This document shows, one piece after another, positions 23,918-33,961 of a DNA stretch of 64,000 nucleotides. Under the pieces are notes generated by a model. That model was given only the letters and a program-made list of their open reading frames with translations. It had not been told where the DNA came from and searched no databases. Position numbers and translations under genes: made by a program. Each line of letters opens with the position of its first letter. Positions within the stretch are counted from its first letter, which is position 1. This DNA is from Vescimonas fastidiosa (GTDB lineage Bacteria > Bacillota > Clostridia > Oscillospirales > Oscillospiraceae): the NCBI RefSeq assembly GCF_018326305.1, contig NZ_AP023415.1, positions 248,001-312,000 of the forward strand, given 5' to 3'.

Positions 23918-26243
23918 GAAAGAAAAATCGGCGCAGGACAGCATCCCGTATCAGCGTATGTGGCCGGACGGTATTTGCCGTGTGACCGACACGCGCTACA
24001 CCAAAACGATCCAGTATCAGGACATCAACTACCAGCTCTCGCAGAACGAGGACAAGACCGCCATCTTTGAAGCGTGGTGCGATTTTCTGAACTACTTTGA
24101 CAGCTCCGTGCAATTCCAGCTTTCCTTTGTGAACCTCTCGGCTTCACAGGAAACCTTTGCACGGAGCATTTCTATTCCGCCCTGCGGGGACGAGTTTGAC
24201 GGCATCCGCGCCGAGTACGCCGGTATGCTGCAAAATCAGCTTGCCCGCGGCAACAACGGCCTCATTAAGACCAAGTATCTCACGTTCGGCGTTGAGGCCG
24301 ACAACCTCCGCGCTGCCAAGCCCCGTTTGGAGCGCATCGAAACCGATCTTCTGAACAACTTCAAGCGGCTTGGTGTTGTGGCTGCGCCGCTGAACGGCTA
24401 TGAGCGTCTGCGCGTCATGCACGATATTCTGCGGATGGATGAGCAGGAGCCGTTCCGTTTCTCTTGGGACTGGCTTGCCCCCTCCGGCCTGTCCACCAAG
24501 GACTTTATTGCCCCCAGCTCCTTTGAGTTCAAAACCGGCAGAATGTTCCGCATGGGCAAAAAGCTGGGCGCTGTCAGCTTCGTGCAGATTCTGGCACCGG
24601 AACTGAACGACCGGATGCTGGCGGATTTTCTGGATATGGAGAGCAGCGTCCTCGTCAACCTCCATGTGCAGTCTGTGGATCAGGTCAACGCCATCAAGAC
24701 CGTCAAGCGCAAGATCACCGATCTGGACAAATCCAAAATCGAAGAACAGAAAAAAGCCGTCCGCGCCGGGTACGATATGGACATCATTCCAAGCGACCTT
24801 GCTACCTACGGCGCAGAGGCCAAAAAGCTGTTGCAGGATTTGCAGTCCCGCAACGAGCGAATGTTCCTGCTGACCTTCCTCATTCTCAACACAGCGGACA
24901 CGCCCCGGCAGCTCGACAACAACATCTTCCAGACCTCCAGCATCGCGCAGAAATATAACTGCGCGCTGACCCGGCTGGACTTCCAGCAGGAAGAAGGGCT
25001 GATGAGCAGCCTCCCGCTGGGCTTGAACCAGATTGAGATTCAGCGGGGCTTGACTACATCCAGCGTGGCAATCTTCGTCCCTTTTACCACGCAGGAGCTA
25101 TTTCAGAACGGTTCAGAGGCGCTGTACTACGGCATCAACGCCCTGTCCAACAACCTTATCATGGTAGACCGGAAGCTGTTGAAAAATCCCAACGGCCTGA
25201 TTTTGGGCACTCCCGGCAGCGGCAAGTCGTTTTCGGCAAAACGTGAGATCACCAATGCGTTTCTCATCTGCCCCAAAGACGACATCATCATCTGTGACCC
25301 GGAGGGCGAATATACACCGCTGGTGGAGCGTTTGCACGGTCAGGTCATTAAGCTGTCGCCCACCGGCAAGGGCTACGACGGTTCGCCCTGCTACATCAAT
25401 CCGATGGACTTGAATCTGGATTACAGCGACGATGATAACCCGCTGAGCCTGAAATCCGACTTCATTTTGTCTCTGTGTGAGCTGATCGTCGGCGGCAAGG
25501 ACGGGCTTGCCCCTGTGGAAAAGACCATCATCGACCGCTGCGTTCGCATCGTCTACCGGGACTACCTCAATGACCCGAAGCCGGAGAATATGCCGCTGTT
25601 GGAGGACTTGTATAACGCCCTCCGTGCGCAGGATGAAAAGGAAGCGCAGTACATCGCCACTGCTTTGGAAATCTACGTCACCGGCTCTCTGAATGTGTTC
25701 AACCATCACACGAACGTGGATGTGAATAGCCGCATCGTCTGCTACGACATCAAGGAGCTGGGCAAGCAGCTCAAAAAAATCGGGATGCTGGTGGTGCAGG
25801 ATCAGGTCTGGAACCGTGTGACCATCAACCGCGCCGCCCATAAAACGACCCGCTACTATCTTGACGAGTTCCATCTTCTTTTGAAGGAGGAACAGACGGC
25901 TTCGTACAGTGTCGAAATCTGGAAACGCTATCGCAAATGGGGCGGCATCCCCACCGGGATCACGCAAAATGTCAAAGACCTGTTATCCAGCCGCGAGGTT
26001 GAGAACATTTTTGAGAACAGCGATTTCATCTATATGCTCAATCAGGCCGCTGGCGACCGGCAGATTCTCGCAAAGCAGCTCAACATTTCGCCGCATCAGC
26101 TTTCTTATGTGACCCACTCCGGCGAGGGCGAGGGGCTGCTGTTCTACGGCAACACGATCCTGCCCTTCATTGACCACTTCCCCAAGGACACCGAGCTGTA
26201 CCGCGTCATGACCACCAAGCCGCAAGAGGTGGCGTCGGCATGA
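23838..26243 (+). CDS. VirB4-like conjugation ATPase
   Basis: This 801-residue ATPase powers the transfer channel. Walker A GTPGSGKSFSAKRE lies near residue 457 and Walker B TRYYLDEFHLLLKEE near 675. An N-terminal domain for membrane-complex contact precedes them. The start is TTG (23838) after GGGAGGTG, inside the end of prgI. An ATG start is not available near the conserved N-terminus (SEKKKLTRAERK). It overlaps the NlpC/P60 gene by 4 bp (ATGA). Confidence 0.92.
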   Translation: MSEKKKLTRAERKQIEAAIARANRTDKKEKSAQDSIPYQRMWPDGICRVTDTRYTKTIQYQDINYQLSQNEDKTAIFEAWCDFLNYFDSSVQFQLSFVNLSASQETFARSISIPPCGDEFDGIRAEYAGMLQNQLARGNNGLIKTKYLTFGVEADNLRAAKPRLERIETDLLNNFKRLGVVAAPLNGYERLRVMHDILRMDEQEPFRFSWDWLAPSGLSTKDFIAPSSFEFKTGRMFRMGKKLGAVSFVQILAPELNDRMLADFLDMESSVLVNLHVQSVDQVNAIKTVKRKITDLDKSKIEEQKKAVRAGYDMDIIPSDLATYGAEAKKLLQDLQSRNERMFLLTFLILNTADTPRQLDNNIFQTSSIAQKYNCALTRLDFQQEEGLMSSLPLGLNQIEIQRGLTTSSVAIFVPFTTQELFQNGSEALYYGINALSNNLIMVDRKLLKNPNGLILGTPGSGKSFSAKREITNAFLICPKDDIIICDPEGEYTPLVERLHGQVIKLSPTGKGYDGSPCYINPMDLNLDYSDDDNPLSLKSDFILSLCELIVGGKDGLAPVEKTIIDRCVRIVYRDYLNDPKPENMPLLEDLYNALRAQDEKEAQYIATALEIYVTGSLNVFNHHTNVDVNSRIVCYDIKELGKQLKKIGMLVVQDQVWNRVTINRAAHKTTRYYLDEFHLLLKEEQTASYSVEIWKRYRKWGGIPTGITQNVKDLLSSREVENIFENSDFIYMLNQAAGDRQILAKQLNISPHQLSYVTHSGEGEGLLFYGNTILPFIDHFPKDTELYRVMTTKPQEVASA

Positions 26244-27949
26244 AAAGAGAACCGCGTTTACAGTTTTCCGACGCCGATCTTGCCGAGCCGAAGCTGGAAA
26301 AGCCCATCAAGCGGGTGAAAAAAGCGGAGGCCAAGGCGGATAAGGCACAGGCGAAAATCCCCAAGAAAACCGTGGTCAAAAAGGAACGCGGCTTTGATCC
26401 TGCCACCGGCAAGGTCAAAACGCAGCTCCGTTTTGAGGAAGTGGATAAGAAAAAGCCGCCCTCAAAGCTGACCCATGCCGTGCGGGATGCCCCCGCCAAC
26501 TTTGTTCTCTCTCAGGTTCATCGGGAGGTGCGGCAGAGCGAGGATGACAATGTAGGCGTAGAGGCCGCGCACAAGGTAGAGCAAGCCGTGGAGAGCGGCG
26601 GGCGGCTGGTGCAGTCTGCCCACCGCGCCCATCAGCTCAAGCCTTATCGTGCTGCCATCCGTGCAGAGAAAAAGCTGGAACGAGCCAATCTTGACGCGCT
26701 CCAGAAGAAAGCAGAGATCGACAGCCCCACCAGCAATCCCGTTTCCAAGTGGCAGCAGAAGCAGGCCATCAAAAAGCAGTATGCCGCTGCCAAGCACAAT
26801 CAGACGGCGCAGACTACGGCAAAGGCGGCAGAGAATACCGCCAAGGCCGCGAAAAAAGCCGCTGAAAAGGCTGAGAAAGCGGGCAAATATGTGTGGGAAC
26901 ACCGGCGCGGCTTTGCCATTGCCGCCGCAATTCTGCTGATGCTGGCATTTCTGCTCAACGGCCTGTCCTCCTGCTCGGTGATAATGGATGGCGTCGGCTC
27001 CGGGATCGTGGCCAGTACCTATCCGTCGCAGGACGCCGATATGCTGGGTGCGGAGGCGCAGTATTGCGCGATGGAGGCAGAGCTTCAGCGCTACCTCGAC
27101 ACCTATGAAAGTACCCATGACTACGATGAGTACCACTTTGATCTGGACACCATCGAGCATGACCCCTATGTACTCATTTCCATGATTACGGCGCTGCATC
27201 AAGGGGAATGGACGCTGGATGAGGTGCAGGGTACGCTCCAGATGCTCTTTGACCGCCAGTACATCTTGACCGAGGATGTGGTGGTGGAAACCCGCTACCG
27301 CACAGAAACCGACACATGGACGGACGCGGACGGCAACACCCATACGGACACCTATCAGGTGCCGTATGACTACTACATCTGCACGGTCACGCTGGAAAAC
27401 TTCAATCTCTCCCATGTTCCCGTTTACATTATGAGCGAAGAACAGCTCGGAATGTACGCCACCTATATGTCCACCCTCGGCAACCGTCCCGACCTGTTCC
27501 CCAGTTCAGGCTACATCGGCAAGTATGTGGAGGGTAGCTATACCGACTACGACATTCCCCCGGAGGCGCTGGACGATGAGGTATTCGCCGCCATCATCAA
27601 GGAAGCGGAAAAGTATCTCGGCTACCCCTACGTTTGGGGCGGCAGCAGCCCCTCTACCTCATTTGACTGTTCGGGCTTCGTCAGTTGGGTCATCAATCAT
27701 TCCGGTTGGGATGTGGGCAGGCTGGGAGCGCAGGGGCTTTGCAACATCTGCACGCCTGTATCCTCTGCCAACGTCAAACCGGGCGATCTGGTGTTTTTCA
27801 CCGGAACGTATGATACCCCCGGTGTCAGCCATGTGGGTATCTACGTCGGCAACAATATGATGATCCACTGCGGAGATCCGATCTCTTATGCAAACTTAAA
27901 TTCAAACTATTGGCAGTCCCATTTCTACCGCTATGGGCGCTTGCCGTAA
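26240..27949 (+). CDS. Membrane-anchored NlpC/P60 cell-wall hydrolase
   Basis: This 569-residue protein has a basic, Lys/Ala-rich cytoplasmic N-terminus (to about 220, with coiled coil) and a TM helix at about 222-245. An extracellular VirB8/CD1108-like region follows, then a C-terminal NlpC/P60 domain (about 455-569) with the catalytic cysteine in FDCSGFVSWV (about 476) and histidine in SHVGIYVG (about 530). It cuts peptidoglycan so the channel can cross the wall. The bifunctional lysozyme part seen in some ICEs is absent. Confidence 0.88.
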   Translation: MKREPRLQFSDADLAEPKLEKPIKRVKKAEAKADKAQAKIPKKTVVKKERGFDPATGKVKTQLRFEEVDKKKPPSKLTHAVRDAPANFVLSQVHREVRQSEDDNVGVEAAHKVEQAVESGGRLVQSAHRAHQLKPYRAAIRAEKKLERANLDALQKKAEIDSPTSNPVSKWQQKQAIKKQYAAAKHNQTAQTTAKAAENTAKAAKKAAEKAEKAGKYVWEHRRGFAIAAAILLMLAFLLNGLSSCSVIMDGVGSGIVASTYPSQDADMLGAEAQYCAMEAELQRYLDTYESTHDYDEYHFDLDTIEHDPYVLISMITALHQGEWTLDEVQGTLQMLFDRQYILTEDVVVETRYRTETDTWTDADGNTHTDTYQVPYDYYICTVTLENFNLSHVPVYIMSEEQLGMYATYMSTLGNRPDLFPSSGYIGKYVEGSYTDYDIPPEALDDEVFAAIIKEAEKYLGYPYVWGGSSPSTSFDCSGFVSWVINHSGWDVGRLGAQGLCNICTPVSSANVKPGDLVFFTGTYDTPGVSHVGIYVGNNMMIHCGDPISYANLNSNYWQSHFYRYGRLP

Positions 27950-27964
27950 AGGAGAGTGAACGAT

Positions 27965-28204
27965 ATGAACCCGAAAATTATGAAGCTCCGTGGAGAGCTG
28001 GAGAAGAACAAAGGCAAAATCTCCGATCTGCAAGGCCGCAACCGCGAGCTGGAAAAGCAGATTCGTGAGCTGGAGGACACCGACATCATCGGCATGGTGC
28101 GTGAGAACGGCATGACGATGGAGCAGTTTGCCGAGCTGTTCCGCCGTATGCAGGCCGCGCCTGCACCGGCCACTTCGGAAAAGGAGGCGTTGAACCATGA
28201 CTAA
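27965..28204 (+). CDS. DUF4315 coiled-coil protein
   Basis: This is a 79-residue, almost wholly helical protein: LRGELEKNKGKISDLQGRN then ELEKQIRELEDTDIIGMV. DUF4315 genes lie between the NlpC/P60 and DUF4366 genes in Tn1549-like ICEs. The role is not known. ATG 27965 is chosen over 27956 because AAAGGAGAG precedes it. It overlaps DUF4366 by 8 bp. Confidence 0.85.
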   Translation: MNPKIMKLRGELEKNKGKISDLQGRNRELEKQIRELEDTDIIGMVRENGMTMEQFAELFRRMQAAPAPATSEKEALNHD

Positions 28205-29165
28205 GAAAGCACCGCGCATTTTTATCAGCCTGCTGCTGATACTCCTGTGTATCGGGATTCTCCCCGTTTCCGCTTTTGCCAGCAGCGGCGACTATCCCGA
28301 TGATACGCTGCCTGCTGCCGAAAGCAGCGCCGCAGACACGCAGGAAACAAAACAGACCGGCACGGTCACGACCAACGGCGGCAACTTGAATGTCCGCACT
28401 GGCGCAGGACTGGACAACACCGCGTTTACGCAGCTCCCCAACGGCACGGTGGTCGATGTGATTGGCAGGGACGGCGATTGGGTAAAAATCCTGCTGCCCG
28501 CCCGCGCGGGCTATGTGTACGGCAGCTATCTGACCGTCACCGACGCCGCTGACAGTACCGCGAGCATCGGCAGCATGACGGGCGGCAGCGATGCGCTGAC
28601 ACCGGACGGCAATCTGACGCTGATCGACGATATTGGCTCCAGCACCAAGGCAGGAAAACAGTTCATTACGCTGGAAAGCAAGAACGGCAATACATTTTAC
28701 CTGATTATTGACCGTGACGATGAGGGCGAAGAAACCGTCCACTTCTTGAATCAGGTGGATGAGGCCGACCTGATGGCGCTGACCGGCGAGGAAGAAACGC
28801 CCGCCACTTGCTCCTGCACCACCAAATGCGTGGCCGGTGCGGTCAATACATCCTGCCCCGTCTGCGCGGTCAACATGACCGAGTGCGTGGGCAAGGAGGC
28901 AAAGCCCGAAGTCCCCGCTGAGCCGACAGAACCCGCCGCCGAGGAACCGGAGAAAAAGAGCGGCGTGGGCGGCATCCTCGTCGTCCTGCTGATCGTCGCG
29001 CTGGGCGGTGGTGCCGCGTTCTACATTTTCAAGCAGAAAAAGGCCAAGCCGCAGACCAAGGGCAGCGCCGATCTGGACGATTATGACTACGGCGAGGACG
29101 AATACGAGTTTGAGCCGTATGAGGACGAACCGGAACAGGATACTACGGAGGATACGAACGTATGA
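28197..29165 (+). CDS. DUF4366 secreted/membrane protein with SH3b domain
   Basis: This is a 322-residue protein. A signal peptide (about 1-30, ending VSAFASS) is followed by a bacterial SH3 domain (NLNVRTGAG to VYGSYL, about 62-112), the DUF4366 region, and a cysteine cluster (CSCTTKC...CPVC...C, about 203-228). A C-terminal TM helix (about 260-282) and an acidic tail finish it. The SH3b domain suggests wall binding. It belongs to the surface part of the transfer apparatus. Confidence 0.88.
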   Translation: MTKKAPRIFISLLLILLCIGILPVSAFASSGDYPDDTLPAAESSAADTQETKQTGTVTTNGGNLNVRTGAGLDNTAFTQLPNGTVVDVIGRDGDWVKILLPARAGYVYGSYLTVTDAADSTASIGSMTGGSDALTPDGNLTLIDDIGSSTKAGKQFITLESKNGNTFYLIIDRDDEGEETVHFLNQVDEADLMALTGEEETPATCSCTTKCVAGAVNTSCPVCAVNMTECVGKEAKPEVPAEPTEPAAEEPEKKSGVGGILVVLLIVALGGGAAFYIFKQKKAKPQTKGSADLDDYDYGEDEYEFEPYEDEPEQDTTEDTNV

Positions 29166-29350
29166 GATATTTCACCAATAATCCGCTGGAACGCCTGATG
29201 ATGCAGAAGCCGAAAGCAGTGCGGGAGGACAGCCCTCCCGACGCTGCCAAGGAACACTTCTGCTACGGCTGCAAGCGCTTCGGACAGAGCTGCGTTCGCC
29301 CCTGCTACCGTGACGTAAAGAGAATGGAGGCTGCACCATGCGCCTTGTGA
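29162..29350 (+). CDS. Small Cys-containing ICE protein
   Basis: This 62-residue protein has HFCYGCKRFGQSCVRPCYRD near residues 34-53, a C-x2-C...C-x3-C cluster that could bind zinc. It overlaps the DUF4366 stop (ATGA) and the topB start, so it is a coupled gene of the transfer operon. I do not know its function. Confidence 0.65.
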   Translation: MRYFTNNPLERLMMQKPKAVREDSPPDAAKEHFCYGCKRFGQSCVRPCYRDVKRMEAAPCAL

Positions 29351-30713
29351 TCGCCGAAAAACCCTCCGTGGCGCAGAGCATCGCCGCCGTGCTGGGTGCA
29401 AAATCACGGCATGACGGGTATCTGGAGGGCGGCGGGTACATCGTGTCGTGGTGCTTCGGGCATCTGGCAGAGCTGGCCGACGCCGCCGTTTACAATGCCG
29501 ATGATGCCAAATGGACGCTGGCGGCGCTGCCCATCATTCCTACCTCGTTCCGCTTCATCGTCCGCTCTGAAAAGCAGAAGCAGTTTGATATTCTGCGGGA
29601 GCTGATGCGCCGGGAGGATATGACCGAGGTGGTCAACGCCTGCGACGCTGGACGCGAGGGTGAGCTGATCTTCCGCACGGTTTACTGCCTTGCGGGATGC
29701 TCCAAGCCGATTCTGCGGCTTTGGATTTCCTCAATGGAGGATGATGCCATCCGCAGCGGCTTCCAGCAGCTTAAATCCGGGCGTGACTATGACGGCCTGC
29801 ATCAATCCGCCCTCTGCCGCGCCAAGGCTGATTGGCTGGTTGGTATCAACGCCACGCGGTATTTCTCCCTGACGTATGGCCGCACATTGAACATCGGGCG
29901 CGTCATGTCGCCCACGCTGGCGCTGCTGGTACAGCGCGAGGCGGAGATCTCCGCATTTGCGGCAGAACCGTTCTACACCGTCCAGCTCGATTGCGGCTTT
30001 CCCGCCACGACAGGCCGAATGAAGGACAGGAAGGACGCCGACGCCATCGCCAACGCCTGCAAGGGCAAGGCAGTAACCGTCAAAAGCGTGGAGCGCAAGG
30101 AAAAGTCTGAGAAAGCGCCCGCGCTCTACGATTTGACCTCCCTCCAGCGCGACGCCAACCGCGTTCTCGGCTACACCTCTCAGCAGACCCTCGACTATCT
30201 CCAAGCCCTCTATGAAAAGAAGCTCTGTACCTACCCGCGCACCGACAGCCGCTTCCTGACCGACGATATGGAGGGCAGCGTCCCCGGCCTTGTTGCCGCT
30301 GCTGCCGCTGTCTGCGGCACGGAGAAGCCGCCGACCATCTGCGCCAAGCAGGTATGCAGCAGCCAAAAAGTCACCGATCACCACGCTATCGTCCCCACCA
30401 TCAGCGTGGAAAAGGTAGATATGGCCTCTCTGCCGCTGGGCGAACGCGAGGTGCTGAAGCTGGCGGCAAGGGGCTTGCTTCGTGCGGTGGATGAACCCCA
30501 CCGCTATGCAGAAACGCTCATTACGGTGGACTGTGCCGGTCAGAGCTTCACCGCCAAGGGCAAAACCGTTCTTGCTCCTGGCTGGAAGCGCTATGAGCAG
30601 GAGCAGACGGAGGCAGCGCCCGCGCTGCCGGTGGTAACGGATAATCAGACGCTTTCCGTATCTGCCGCGTCGGTCAAGACCGGAAAAACCACGCCGCCCA
30701 AGCATTTCACCGA
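29338..30713 (+). pseudogene. topB: DNA topoisomerase III, 5' part (interrupted)
   Basis: Type IA topoisomerase: the TOPRIM start LVIAEKPSVAQSIAAVLGA and the acidic motif ACDAGREGELIFR near residue 100 are intact, with the active-site tyrosine in CTYPRTDSRFL near 298. The gene is cut at GA 30712-30713 after PPKHFT. In the integrated state the frame runs 19 foreign codons further and stops at 30771, giving a 477-residue product without the C-terminal zinc ribbons. Joining 30713 to 39668 restores PKHFTEDTLLSAMENAG and a 686-residue enzyme. Confidence 0.92.
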
Positions 30714-30767
30714 TGTGATATTTTGTGAGCGTAAGGAGTGGATAGGAATTGAAGAAAGGAGTTCAGC

Positions 30768-32690
30768 ATGAGAAGAAAAAAAGATAGAAGCAATGGCATT
30801 ACTGCTTTGTATGAAAGACTGTCTCGTGATGATGATAATGCTGGAGAGAGTAACAGTATAGTTCATCAAAAGCAAATGCTTGAAGATTATGCTATGAAAC
30901 ATGGTTTTACGAATCTTGTTCATTTTACCGATGATGGTTGGAGTGGAGCGACTTTTGACAGACCTTCATGGAACAGACTTGTTGAAGGTGTTAAAAACGG
31001 AGAAATCACTGCCTGTATCTGCAAAGATATGTCCAGAATCGGCAGAGATCATCTGCAAGTAGGTTTTTTCACTGACATTCTGTTTAGAGAAAAGGAAGTT
31101 CGATTTATAGCAATCAATAATGGTATTGACAGTGACCGTCAAGAAACCAGTGAGTTTGCCCCTTTTCTGAATATCATGAATGAGTGGTTTGTCAGGGACA
31201 CAAGTAAGAAAATTAAAGCTGTACTGAAATCCAGAGGTTCTTCCGGCAACGCTCATACAAGTAATATCCCACCATACGGCTATTTGAAAGACCCCGAAAA
31301 CCCCGACCATTGGATTATTGATGAAGAAGCTGCTGAAGTAGTCCGCAGAATTTATCGCATGACTATTGAGGGAAAAGGACCTTATCAGATAGCAAGAGAA
31401 CTTTCAGAAGAAAAAATTGAAAGACCATCTTATTATCTTGGCAAAAAGGGACTTGGAAATCATGCAAGCAACTATGACAAAGAAAATCCGTATATGTGGC
31501 GAGGAAATCAGGTTACTACTCTGATTGCCCGACCAGAGTATATCGGAAAGACTGTCAATTTCAGGACATTCAAAAATTCCTATAAGGACAAAAAGACGAA
31601 AAGGGCAGATAAGGAAGATTGGGTGGTTTTTGATGATACACAAGAGCCTATTGTCGATGAAGAAACATGGCTGCTTGCTCAAAAGTTAAGACAGAATGTA
31701 AGAAAAGCAGATCCTATGGGCGAGCCTAATGTTCTGACCGGAAAGATTTACTGTGCTGATTGTGGTGCGCCGATGTATAATCACAGGCAGCGGAAAGGGC
31801 GAGAAAGAATATACTATACTGCCAAAGGCGAAAAAAGGACAAGTTATTCCAATCCGGCAGATTGTTATGAATGTTCCACATATAATCTTGCTTATCAGAA
31901 GTATGACCGACATTGTACTTGCCACCATATTTCAACAAAAGCACTTAAAAGCATCATTCTGAAAACCATACAGGAGACTTGCCATTATGTTTCTTTGAAT
32001 GAGCGGGAGTTTGTTTATTCTCTGCAAGAAGAATCGGCGATGAAAGATATTGCTGTTTCTGAAACTGTAAAAAACCGCATTGAAAGAAATCAGAAGCGAG
32101 TTCACGAACTGGATATGCTTATCAGGAAAATCTATGAAGATAATGTGATTGGAAGATTGCCGGACAGACTTTTTCAGAGTATGCTTACTGATTATGAAAA
32201 TGAGCAGAACGAGCTGAACAAGATTATTGAGACTGACACCGCTGATATGCAACGGATTATAGGCGGTCAAAATAATGTGGAGCGTTTTCTAAAGCTGGTT
32301 AAAAAGTATGAGAACATTACAGAACTTACTCCTGCCATGATAAATGAATTTATCGACAAAATACTGGTTCACGAGCCACAAGGAAAAGGTGCAGACCGCA
32401 CCACAGAGGTGGAGATATATCTTAACTATGTCGGGCAATTTCAAGTACCTGTGGAGCAGCATGAACCAACCGAGGAAGAAAGGATTGCTGCTGAAAAAGA
32501 GGCGGAACGACTTCGCAGAAAACGAGAATCCAATCGTAAGTATATGAAAAAGATTCGTGAGAAATCAAAAGAATTTGCGGAGCATGAGCGTATAGCAGAA
32601 GAAAAAAGCTCTGATAGCAATGTGTGTGTTGAACAGAACGCCACAAGCAAATCAAATCGGCAAAAAGTGAAAGGAGAAAAAATAGCATGA
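30768..32690 (+). CDS. Large serine recombinase (topB insertion)
   Basis: This is a 640-residue recombinase. The catalytic domain has ALYERLSRDDDNAGESNSI (serine of RLS) and MSRIGRDHLQVGFFTD. The zinc ribbon has CADCGAPMY and later cysteines (about 325-390), followed by a coiled coil, a DUF4368-like region, and an unusually long charged tail (about 565-640) rich in Glu/Arg/Lys. It is AT-rich compared with the ICE. AAAGGAG precedes the ATG. The ATG overlaps the stop of the broken topB frame (ATGA). The matching promoter exists only in the circular form (see 39650-39667). Confidence 0.93.
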   Translation: MRRKKDRSNGITALYERLSRDDDNAGESNSIVHQKQMLEDYAMKHGFTNLVHFTDDGWSGATFDRPSWNRLVEGVKNGEITACICKDMSRIGRDHLQVGFFTDILFREKEVRFIAINNGIDSDRQETSEFAPFLNIMNEWFVRDTSKKIKAVLKSRGSSGNAHTSNIPPYGYLKDPENPDHWIIDEEAAEVVRRIYRMTIEGKGPYQIARELSEEKIERPSYYLGKKGLGNHASNYDKENPYMWRGNQVTTLIARPEYIGKTVNFRTFKNSYKDKKTKRADKEDWVVFDDTQEPIVDEETWLLAQKLRQNVRKADPMGEPNVLTGKIYCADCGAPMYNHRQRKGRERIYYTAKGEKRTSYSNPADCYECSTYNLAYQKYDRHCTCHHISTKALKSIILKTIQETCHYVSLNEREFVYSLQEESAMKDIAVSETVKNRIERNQKRVHELDMLIRKIYEDNVIGRLPDRLFQSMLTDYENEQNELNKIIETDTADMQRIIGGQNNVERFLKLVKKYENITELTPAMINEFIDKILVHEPQGKGADRTTEVEIYLNYVGQFQVPVEQHEPTEEERIAAEKEAERLRRKRESNRKYMKKIREKSKEFAEHERIAEEKSSDSNVCVEQNATSKSNRQKVKGEKIA

Positions 32691-33070
32691 CAGAATTGAA
32701 ACTACGAATCCATGACGAAAGCAACGGTCTGGACTATGTTCTTGTGGGTGATTACTATGTGCCGGACTTGAAGCTACCGGAGGAACACCGCCCTATCGGT
32801 ATGTGGGGCAGACTGCACAGGACATATTTGGAGCAGTACCGCCCTGCAAGGTTCTCTGCCCTCTGTTTATCCGGCGAACTGCATACTTACCTTGCTGATC
32901 TGAACGAACAGGCAACGGAAAGGTGCAGCCTTATCATTGAGCAGATGAAACAAGCCGAGGGCGTGACCGAAACCATGAAAGCAGACAATCAGATGTTGTG
33001 GGTACAGTCCATGAACTCTATCCGTAACCGAGCCGAAGAAATCATCAGACAGGAAATGATTTACTGCTGA
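32687..33070 (+). CDS. TnpV-like transposon protein
   Basis: This 127-residue protein has the core YVLVGDYYVPDLKLPEEHRP and ends IIRQEMIYC, close to the protein at 11606-11983. It overlaps the recombinase stop by 4 bp, so the two are coupled. No function is demonstrated for TnpV. It has higher GC than the recombinase upstream, suggesting mosaic origin of the element. Confidence 0.82.
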   Translation: MTELKLRIHDESNGLDYVLVGDYYVPDLKLPEEHRPIGMWGRLHRTYLEQYRPARFSALCLSGELHTYLADLNEQATERCSLIIEQMKQAEGVTETMKADNQMLWVQSMNSIRNRAEEIIRQEMIYC

Positions 33071-33179
33071 TTTTATCAAGTCCAAAACCAACAAATTTGT
33101 ATCGTAAACGAAGCGACAGGTATTTCCTTATGAAGTGTCTGTCGCTTTTCATTTATCAAACTTTAAGGAGGAAAACACA

Positions 33180-33428
33180 ATGAAGATGAACCGGAATGAA
33201 ATGGAAGCCCTTTATGCCTTTGGCTGTCCGAACCTGAAAGCAACTGTCGAGCGTTTGCGTATGGTAGCTGCCCTTGCACCCGATCCAGTGGCGAAGAAGC
33301 TGTTTTATATGCTTTCCGTCAAGCTGAGTGCTGAGGGTGTTGAAAGGTGGTATCGCTGCTTTTACTGCAAGCTGCGTGTGTTGAAAAACCATAGGGAGGG
33401 CTGCTATGACGAGACTGACGAAGATTGA
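33180..33428 (+). CDS. Conserved small protein of the nested element
   Basis: This is an 82-residue protein (MKMNRNEMEALYAFGCPNLK) with a helical middle and late cysteines (RCFYCKLRV...C). AAGGAGG precedes the ATG at 33180. I do not recognise the family. Its end overlaps the next gene by 23 bp, so the two form an operon. Confidence 0.65.
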   Translation: MKMNRNEMEALYAFGCPNLKATVERLRMVAALAPDPVAKKLFYMLSVKLSAEGVERWYRCFYCKLRVLKNHREGCYDETDED

Positions 33429-33714
33429 GAAAGAAACAATCGTTCTCTTTAATGAGGGCGAGGACAAGGCAAATATCTACACCCACAACGCCGGATTGAA
33501 AAAGAGGTTGGCTGCTTTTGCTAAGAAGTACCCTGACCTTTGCCGACTGGAAAAATCCAATGTTCAAGGCGGTGTTTCTTATGAGCTGGCAAAGTCCCGT
33601 CTGTCTATCCGTTTCCTGCCGCCTTACAGTGAGGAACGCAGACAGAAAGCCAGTGAATATGCGAAAAAGCATGGGCTGAACAGCCAGCAGGGATACTGTG
33701 ATAATCAGGGCTGA
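33406..33714 (+). CDS. Conserved hypothetical protein, basic
   Basis: This 102-residue protein begins MTRLTKIEKETIVLFNEGED. It has IYTHNAGLKKRL and later KSRLSIRFLPPYSEERRQKA, giving a basic, partly helical protein that could bind nucleic acid. No family is recognised. It lies just before the first repeat-bounded cassette. Confidence 0.6.
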   Translation: MTRLTKIEKETIVLFNEGEDKANIYTHNAGLKKRLAAFAKKYPDLCRLEKSNVQGGVSYELAKSRLSIRFLPPYSEERRQKASEYAKKHGLNSQQGYCDNQG

Positions 33715-33761
33715 TATGCGGTTAAAATGTCAGGTGCAAACCTGATGTTTTGACCGTTGCC

Positions 33762-33820
33762 TATCGCCTGTGAGGAAAGTATCGGAGACTATAAATTTTA
33801 CGGAAATGTGCGTTACAAGG
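33762..33820 (+). repeat. Cassette 5' repeat, copy 1
   Basis: This stretch of about 58 bp contains TATCGCCTGTGAGGAAAGTA. It recurs at 34668-34725 with few differences. Each copy stands about 90-140 bp before a cargo gene. Confidence 0.85.
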
Positions 33821-33961
33821 TTTGAACAGGAACTCTGTACACAAAATTTTTTCTTCCATTCTTTAAGTTGATGAAGTATAATGAGATATGAAAAATTGAG
33901 GTTTTTAATACTCGATTTCAAATAATCATTTTTATATAGCTGGAACTATGGAGGGCAAAAA

